Below, piece by piece: positions 41,151 to 55,568 of a DNA stretch of 55,568 bases. The DNA lies in contig JALUXG010000031.1 of the NCBI GenBank assembly GCA_027019085.1, forward strand, positions 1-55,568. The letters run 5' to 3'. The position numbers and the translations under genes were made by a program. Every line of letters begins with the position of its first letter. The first letter of the stretch is position 1. The DNA is from Rhodanobacteraceae bacterium. Lineage in GTDB: Bacteria; Pseudomonadota; Gammaproteobacteria; Xanthomonadales; Rhodanobacteraceae. The notes beneath the pieces were generated by a model. The model did not search any database. It was not told the DNA's origin and saw nothing but the letters and a program-made list of their open reading frames with translations.

Positions 41151-41579
41151 ATGGCAAAGAAAGTCATCGGATACATCAAGTTACAGGTGAAGGCCGGGCA
41201 GGCCAATCCCTCGCCCCCGGTCGGTCCGGCGTTGGGTCAGCGCGGTCTGAACATCATGGAGTTCTGCAAGGCCTTCAATGCGGCCACGCAGAAAATGGAA
41301 CCGGGTCTGCCGATTCCGACCATCATCACCGCCTATTCGGACCGCAGTTTCACATTCGTCACCAAGACCCCGCCCGCTTCGGTGCTGCTGCAGAAGCTCA
41401 CGGGCATCAAGAAGGGTTCTTCCCGACCGAACACCGAAAAGGTCGGCAAGGTCACCCGCGCCCAGCTTGAAGAAATTGCCAAGCAGAAGGAGCCGGATCT
41501 GACGGCTGCCGATCTGGATGCCGCGGTGCGCACCATTGCCGGTAGCGCACGCAGCATGGGCCTGGTGGTGGAGGACTAA
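41151..41579 (+). CDS. rplK: 50S ribosomal protein L11
   Basis: L11 is part of the GTPase-associated centre of the 50S subunit. The 142-residue product has [34 protein letters not shown] (the N-terminal domain with the thiostrepton-site prolines) and the C-terminal rRNA-binding domain with [18 protein letters not shown] and GSARSMGL. The start at 41151 is universal; the open frame extends upstream but is not coding. It is 3 nt before rplA. Confidence 0.97.
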   Translation: MAKKVIGYIKLQVKAGQANPSPPVGPALGQRGLNIMEFCKAFNAATQKMEPGLPIPTIITAYSDRSFTFVTKTPPASVLLQKLTGIKKGSSRPNTEKVGKVTRAQLEEIAKQKEPDLTAADLDAAVRTIAGSARSMGLVVED

Positions 41580-41582
41580 GTC

Positions 41583-42287
41583 ATGGCGAAGCTCACGAAA
41601 CGTTTCAAGGCAATGCAGGGCCTGGTCGAACCGGGCAGGACCTACGCGCTGAACGATGCGCTGACCATGGTCAAGGAAAACGCCAAGGCCAAATTCGTTG
41701 AATCGATTGATGTGGCCGTGCGCCTGGGTATCGATGCGCGCAAGTCCGACCAGGGCGTACGTGGTTCCTCGTTGCTTCCTCACGGTACGGGCAAGACCAT
41801 CAAGGTCGCCGTGTTCTGCCCGCCGGGCGAGAAGGCCGACGCCGCCAAGGCGGCCGGTGCCGATGCCGTCGGCATGGAGGACCTGGCCGAGCGCCTGCAG
41901 GGCGGTGACCTGGACTTCGGCCGCGTGATCGCCACGCCGGATGCCATGCGCGTGGTCGGCAAGCTGGGCCAACTGCTGGGCCCCCGTGGCCTGATGCCGA
42001 ATCCGAAGGACGGTTCGGTCACGGCCGATGTGGTTACCGCGGTGAACAACGCCAAGGCAGGCCAGGTGAAGTTCCGCAACGACAAGGCGGGCATCATCCA
42101 CGCCAGCGTCGGCAAGGTGGATTTCGAGGTCGACAAGCTGGCCGAGAACATCAACGCCCTTGTCGCGGACCTGCTCAAGGCCAAGCCGGCCACGGCCAAG
42201 GGCCAGTATCTGCAGAAAATTTCGGTGTCCAGCACGATGGGCATCGGCATACCGGTCGACACCTCGACACTGTCGACCGGCAACTGA
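41583..42287 (+). CDS. rplA: 50S ribosomal protein L1
   Basis: L1 forms the mobile stalk at the E site and often represses its own operon. The 234-residue product has [52 protein letters not shown] and KVSSTMG-type C-terminus ([14 protein letters not shown]). It ends directly before a stem-loop and the L10 leader. Confidence 0.97.
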   Translation: MAKLTKRFKAMQGLVEPGRTYALNDALTMVKENAKAKFVESIDVAVRLGIDARKSDQGVRGSSLLPHGTGKTIKVAVFCPPGEKADAAKAAGADAVGMEDLAERLQGGDLDFGRVIATPDAMRVVGKLGQLLGPRGLMPNPKDGSVTADVVTAVNNAKAGQVKFRNDKAGIIHASVGKVDFEVDKLAENINALVADLLKAKPATAKGQYLQKISVSSTMGIGIPVDTSTLSTGN

Positions 42288-42293
42288 TTGAGA

Positions 42294-42619
42294 CCTGTCC
42301 GGCTGCGACCGGGCAGGCAAGGTTTTGGGGGCATCGTCCGGCACACCCGGATGAAGCCGTCAAAGACCGCAGGCGGCGGAATCGTTCGCCCCGGAACGGC
42401 ACGGATGCAAGTAGATCGAGGGACGTGTCCCGGGACGTGAGAGAAAGCCTTAATCGTTAGCAACAGCCTGCGTAGATGGTGCTGCCCGAACAGGATTTCC
42501 TGGAACGGCCACCACTTCGGTGCCATCAGGCACCGGGAGACTGCAAGGATGCGGTTTCCATCACCCGCAAGGGAGCGGTGACGCGATGGATGCGTCATCG
42601 ATCCGGTTCGGAGGAAGCA
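42294..42619 (+). promoter_or_regulatory. L10 leader region of rplJL (autoregulatory RNA)
   Basis: The 332 nt between rplA and rplJ contain a stem just after rplA (CCTGTCCGG at 42294-42302 with CCGGGCAGG at 42309-42317, then GGTTTTG). Further on is the L10-leader-like core: CAGCCTGCGTAGATGGTG (42465-42482), CAGG-ATTT-CCTG (42491-42502), and GGTGCC-ATCA-GGCACC (42520-42535). In E. coli, L10-(L12)4 binds this RNA to repress translation; the sequence GCCTGCGTAGAxGGTG is a widely conserved part of that leader. A second promoter for rplJ may be here, but I cannot place it. Confidence 0.7.
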
Positions 42620-43144
42620 ATGGCGCTCAATCTTGCGCAAAAGAAAGAGGTCGTTGCCGAACTGGCGAACGTGGCCGCCTCGGCTCATTCGCTGGTCGCC
42701 GCCGAGTATCTGGGTCTGACCGTGGAGCAGCTCACCGAGCTGCGCAAGAAGGCTCGCGAAGCAGGGGTCTACCTGAAGGTAGCCAAGAACACCCTGGTTC
42801 GCCGTGCAGTGGAGGGTACCGACTATGCCGGTACCTCCGACCAGCTGGTCGGTCCGCTGCTGTATGCCTTTTCGGTCGAGGACCCGGGTGCCGCCGGTCG
42901 GCTGGTCAAGGAGTTTGCCAAGGCCAATGACAAGCTGAAGGCCAGGATCGTGGCTATTGGCGGCAAGGTGTACCCGGGCTCGCACGTCGAAGTCCTGGCC
43001 TCGCTGCCGACCCGCGAACAGGCCCTAAGCATGCTGCTCAGCGTCATGTCGCAGCCGGCCACGCAGCTGGTGCGCCTGCTGTCGGAGCCGGCTTCGCAGG
43101 TCACTCGCGTGATCAACCAGGCCGGGCAGCAGAAGGCAGCCTGA
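42620..43144 (+). CDS. rplJ: 50S ribosomal protein L10
   Basis: L10 anchors L7/L12 dimers to the 50S stalk base. The 174-residue product has [51 protein letters not shown], and the C-terminal helix that binds L7/L12 dimers. GGAGGAAG lies 4-5 nt upstream of the ATG at 42620; the frame is open upstream into the leader, but that is not coding. It is 60 nt before rplL. Confidence 0.96.
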   Translation: MALNLAQKKEVVAELANVAASAHSLVAAEYLGLTVEQLTELRKKAREAGVYLKVAKNTLVRRAVEGTDYAGTSDQLVGPLLYAFSVEDPGAAGRLVKEFAKANDKLKARIVAIGGKVYPGSHVEVLASLPTREQALSMLLSVMSQPATQLVRLLSEPASQVTRVINQAGQQKAA

Positions 43145-43204
43145 CGTTTCGCCCTACGGCAATCCCATTCAAACGTAACAGTCGTATTTCCAGGAGTTAT
43201 CAAG

Positions 43205-43585
43205 ATGTCTCTCAGCAACGAACAGATCATCGACGCGATCGCCGAGAAGTCCCTCGTCGAGGTGATGGAGCTGGTCAAGGCGATGGAAGAGAAGTTCGGC
43301 GTGTCCGCCGCCGCTCCGGTGGCCGTGGCCGCTGGCCCGGCTGCCGGTGGTGCCGCCGCTGCCGCCGAGGAGCAGACCGAGTTCGACGTGGTCCTCGCCG
43401 CCGCCGGTAGCAACAAGGTCGCCACCATCAAGGCCGTGCGTGCCATCACCGGACTGGGCCTGAAGGAAGCCAAGGACATGGTCGAAGGCGCTCCGCAGAC
43501 CGTGAAGGAAGGCGTGAGCAAGGACGAAGCCGAGAAATTGAAGAAGGACCTTGAAGAAGCCGGCGCCAAGGTCGAGCTGAAGTAA
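43205..43585 (+). CDS. rplL: 50S ribosomal protein L7/L12
   Basis: L7/L12 forms the flexible stalk that recruits translation GTPases. The 126-residue product has the dimerisation domain ([30 protein letters not shown]), an Ala/Gly-rich hinge (about 37-58) and the globular domain with [34 protein letters not shown] lies 7-8 nt before the ATG. Confidence 0.97.
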   Translation: MSLSNEQIIDAIAEKSLVEVMELVKAMEEKFGVSAAAPVAVAAGPAAGGAAAAAEEQTEFDVVLAAAGSNKVATIKAVRAITGLGLKEAKDMVEGAPQTVKEGVSKDEAEKLKKDLEEAGAKVELK

Positions 43586-43625
43586 GCGGCGCCTTGCGCG
43601 CTGCAGGCTCGACTGAAAGCACTGC

Positions 43626-43654
43626 AAGCCTGGGGGCGCAAGCCCCCGGGCTTT
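43626..43654 (+). terminator. rplL-rpoB attenuator hairpin
   Basis: AAGCCTGGGGGC (43626-43637) pairs with GCCCCCGGGCTT (43642-43653) over 12 bp, with a GCAA tetraloop and one T-G pair. It is 40 nt after rplL and is followed by TTGCCTGTT, only weakly U-rich. The corresponding place in E. coli has an attenuator that lowers rpoBC transcription relative to rplJL; the same role is inferred here. Confidence 0.7.
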
Positions 43655-43685
43655 GCCTGTTACCCGACAACGGGAATGGAGCATG

Positions 43686-43741
43686 GGGAATGGGAAATCG
43701 CAAAAGCTCATGAACTGCTGCGTACACGATTTCCCATTCCC
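43686..43741. repeat. 15-bp inverted repeat of GGGAATG-type between rplL and rpoB
   Basis: GGGAATGGGAAATCG (43686-43700) pairs perfectly with CGATTTCCCATTCCC (43727-43741) across a 26-nt loop. Further GGGAATG and CGATTCCCC-type units lie on both sides (43671-43740 and 43742-43756). Purine-rich GGGAATCG/GGGAATGG units of this type are scattered between genes in Xanthomonadales, from memory. It lies 43 nt before the rpoB start. Confidence 0.7.
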
Positions 43742-43783
43742 GATCCCCGATTCCCCGCATAATTGACCGAGGCGGTATCCACC

Positions 43784-47944
<4,161 letters not shown>

Positions 47945-47968
47945 CCGGCGAGCGCGCGGAGATAATCC

Positions 47969-52189
<4,221 letters not shown>

Positions 52190-52268
52190 TCCATCCTGCC
52201 CGCCACACATACGAAATGAGGTGCAGGGAAGCGCCTCGTGTTCGGACTCAGGGACGGTAGAGCGTGCC

Positions 52269-52297
52269 TTGCCAATAGGCGGGTCCGCGTGTTACAT
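52269..52297 (+). promoter_or_regulatory. str operon promoter (rpsL-rpsG-fusA-tuf)
   Basis: TTGCCA at 52269-52274, 17-nt spacer, TTACAT at 52292-52297. It starts 80 nt after rpoC and leaves a leader of about 55 nt before rpsL, which contains a strong hairpin. Confidence 0.65.
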
Positions 52298-52308
52298 TTC
52301 CGCTTCTT

Positions 52309-52346
52309 GGCAGGCCGGACTTATCCGGTCTGCCTTTGTGTTTCTT
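52309..52346 (+). terminator. Leader hairpin with U-rich tail before rpsL (attenuator-like)
   Basis: GGCAGGCCGGA (52309-52319), loop CTTA, TCCGGTCTGCC (52324-52334; one G-T pair), followed by TTTGTGTTTCTT. It looks like an intrinsic terminator for rpoBC or an attenuator of the str operon. The rpsL ribosome-binding site TTAGGA begins directly after it. Confidence 0.65.
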
Positions 52347-52360
52347 AGGACGACTTTCGC

Positions 52361-52735
52361 ATGGCGACGATCAACCAACTGGTTCGCAAGCCCCGCCGGC
52401 CGAAGAGCTACAAGAGCACTTCTCCGGCATTGCAGAGCAGCCCGCAACGACGCGGTGTTTGCACGCGCGTATACACCACCACCCCGAAGAAGCCCAATTC
52501 GGCGCTTCGCAAGGTGGCCAAGGTGCGCCTGACCAACGGCTACGAGGTCATCAGCTACATCGGTGGCGAGGGCCATAACCTGCAGGAGCACTCGGTGGTG
52601 CTTATTCGCGGCGGGCGTGTCAAGGACCTGCCGGGTGTGCGTTACCACACCGTCCGTGGAAGCCTGGACTGCGCCGGTGTCACCAAGCGCCGCCAGGGAC
52701 GTTCCAAGTACGGCGCCAAGCGCCCGAAAAGCTGA
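52361..52735 (+). CDS. rpsL: 30S ribosomal protein S12
   Basis: S12 lies at the decoding centre of the 30S subunit. The 124-residue product has [21 protein letters not shown] and [13 protein letters not shown], so the residues equivalent to Lys42 and Lys87 of E. coli are lysine and nothing suggests streptomycin resistance or dependence. It is the first gene of the str operon and is 23 nt before rpsG. Confidence 0.97.
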   Translation: MATINQLVRKPRRPKSYKSTSPALQSSPQRRGVCTRVYTTTPKKPNSALRKVAKVRLTNGYEVISYIGGEGHNLQEHSVVLIRGGRVKDLPGVRYHTVRGSLDCAGVTKRRQGRSKYGAKRPKS

Positions 52736-52758
52736 AGATCGGTTGAAGGACACACGAT

Positions 52759-53226
52759 ATGTCGCGTAAAGGTTCCCATCCCGCCCGCCTGGTCCTCCCG
52801 GATCCCAAGCATGGCAGCGAATTGATTGCACGCTTCATCAACATGGTGATGAAGAGCGGCAAGAAGTCGGTTGCCGAGACCATTGTGTACGGCGCGCTGG
52901 AGCACATCGGCGAAAAGAATGCCGAGCCAGTGACCCTGGTCGAGAAAGCGCTGGGCAACGTGGCCCCGGTGGTCGAGGTCAAGTCCCGCCGTGTCGGTGG
53001 CGCCACCTATCAGGTGCCGATCGAGGTTCGCCCGGGGCGCCGCATGGCTCTGGCCATGCGCTGGGTCATCGAGGCTGCGCGCAAGCGCAGCGAGACGTCG
53101 ATGCCGCGCAAGTTGGCTGCCGAACTGATGGAGGCTTCCGAGTCCCGCGGCGGCGCCATGAAGAAGCGCGAGGAAACACATCGCATGGCAGAAGCCAACA
53201 AGGCCTTCTCCCACTATCGCTGGTAA
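52759..53226 (+). CDS. rpsG: 30S ribosomal protein S7
   Basis: S7 nucleates assembly of the 3' domain of 16S rRNA and represses the str operon in E. coli. The 155-residue product has [31 protein letters not shown], the rRNA-binding [17 protein letters not shown] and [26 protein letters not shown]. The length fits the E. coli K-12 short or B form. It is followed by 105 nt of spacer before fusA. Confidence 0.97.
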   Translation: MSRKGSHPARLVLPDPKHGSELIARFINMVMKSGKKSVAETIVYGALEHIGEKNAEPVTLVEKALGNVAPVVEVKSRRVGGATYQVPIEVRPGRRMALAMRWVIEAARKRSETSMPRKLAAELMEASESRGGAMKKREETHRMAEANKAFSHYRW

Positions 53227-53331
53227 TGGATTTGTTCGTGCCGTCCTCCGTGGCGGCAAAGAAGAGCCCGGCATCCATGCCGGACAATTCGAGAAGCAAG
53301 TCAGGCAAAAGAATTTCGAGGAATTGATACC

Positions 53332-55568
<2,237 letters not shown>

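Overview
The window reads as a chromosomal segment of a high-GC gammaproteobacterium, most likely of the Xanthomonadales (Xanthomonadaceae or Rhodanobacteraceae). This rests on protein similarity recalled from memory (Prs, the FtsY/AsmA-like/MutY/YggX cluster, RsmD-CoaD-ferredoxin, the sigma factor/DUF3619-like/DUF3106 cassette, a LasB-type protease), on the gamma/beta-proteobacterial gene order around tuf-secE-nusG-rplKAJL-rpoBC-rpsL-rpsG-fusA-tuf, and on the strong G/C third-position bias. No species can be named from sequence alone. There is no CRISPR array, no transposase, no integrase and no rRNA operon.

Positions 1-3.8 kb form a remodelled region: a truncated LysR/MetR-type gene beside a perfect 20-bp palindrome, metE (cobalamin-independent methionine synthase) with a MetR-like operator, a decayed partial copy of yggX, a small SET-domain methyltransferase gene and the intact yggX. 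From 3.8 to 7 kb the minus strand carries ftsY, an AsmA-like gene and mutY, chained by start/stop overlaps. From 7.1 to 11.1 kb the plus strand carries rsmD, coaD, a lipoprotein gene, a 2[4Fe-4S] ferredoxin, a metallo-beta-lactamase-fold hydrolase and a TMEM43-family protein. Positions 11.1-13.6 kb hold a minus-strand cdd / nitroreductase / 5'-3' exonuclease / Nudix group. At 13.7-18.2 kb the proton-translocating transhydrogenase genes (pntAa, pntAb, pntB) are interrupted by an opposite-strand sigma factor / membrane protein / DUF3106 cassette. Next come sufT, a small membrane protein, and a LasB-like secreted metalloprotease behind a long, hairpin-rich, non-coding leader.

From 22.7 to 30.6 kb are a single-domain asparaginase, an AidB-like acyl-CoA dehydrogenase, DUF2069, a WrbA-like flavoprotein, YihY, a TlpA-like thioredoxin, acylphosphatase, and prfA with hemA. 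From 30.7 to 37.6 kb lies the conserved cell-envelope, isoprenoid and translation block: TPR lipoprotein, lolB, ispE, tRNA-Gln, prs, rplY, pth, ychF. An internally deleted acyl-CoA thioesterase remnant follows.

From 38 kb to the end is the core expression locus: tRNA-Tyr, -Gly, -Thr, tuf, tRNA-Trp, secE, nusG, rplK, rplA, rplJ, rplL, rpoB, rpoC, rpsL, rpsG, fusA and the first 95 nt of a second tuf. Recognisable control elements here are promoters before tRNA-Tyr, rplK and rpsL, an L10-type leader, and hairpins between tRNA-Thr and tuf, between rplL and rpoB, and before rpsL.

No wholly new multi-gene system is evident. The best candidates for undescribed biology are the structured leader before the LasB-like protease (two stems ending in the same GTC-GGGG-GAC apex), the SET-domain gene lying between an intact and a decayed yggX, and the interrupted transhydrogenase operon. 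Start sites were re-chosen from ribosome-binding sites, homology and start/stop overlaps, so many genes are shorter than their maximal open frames.
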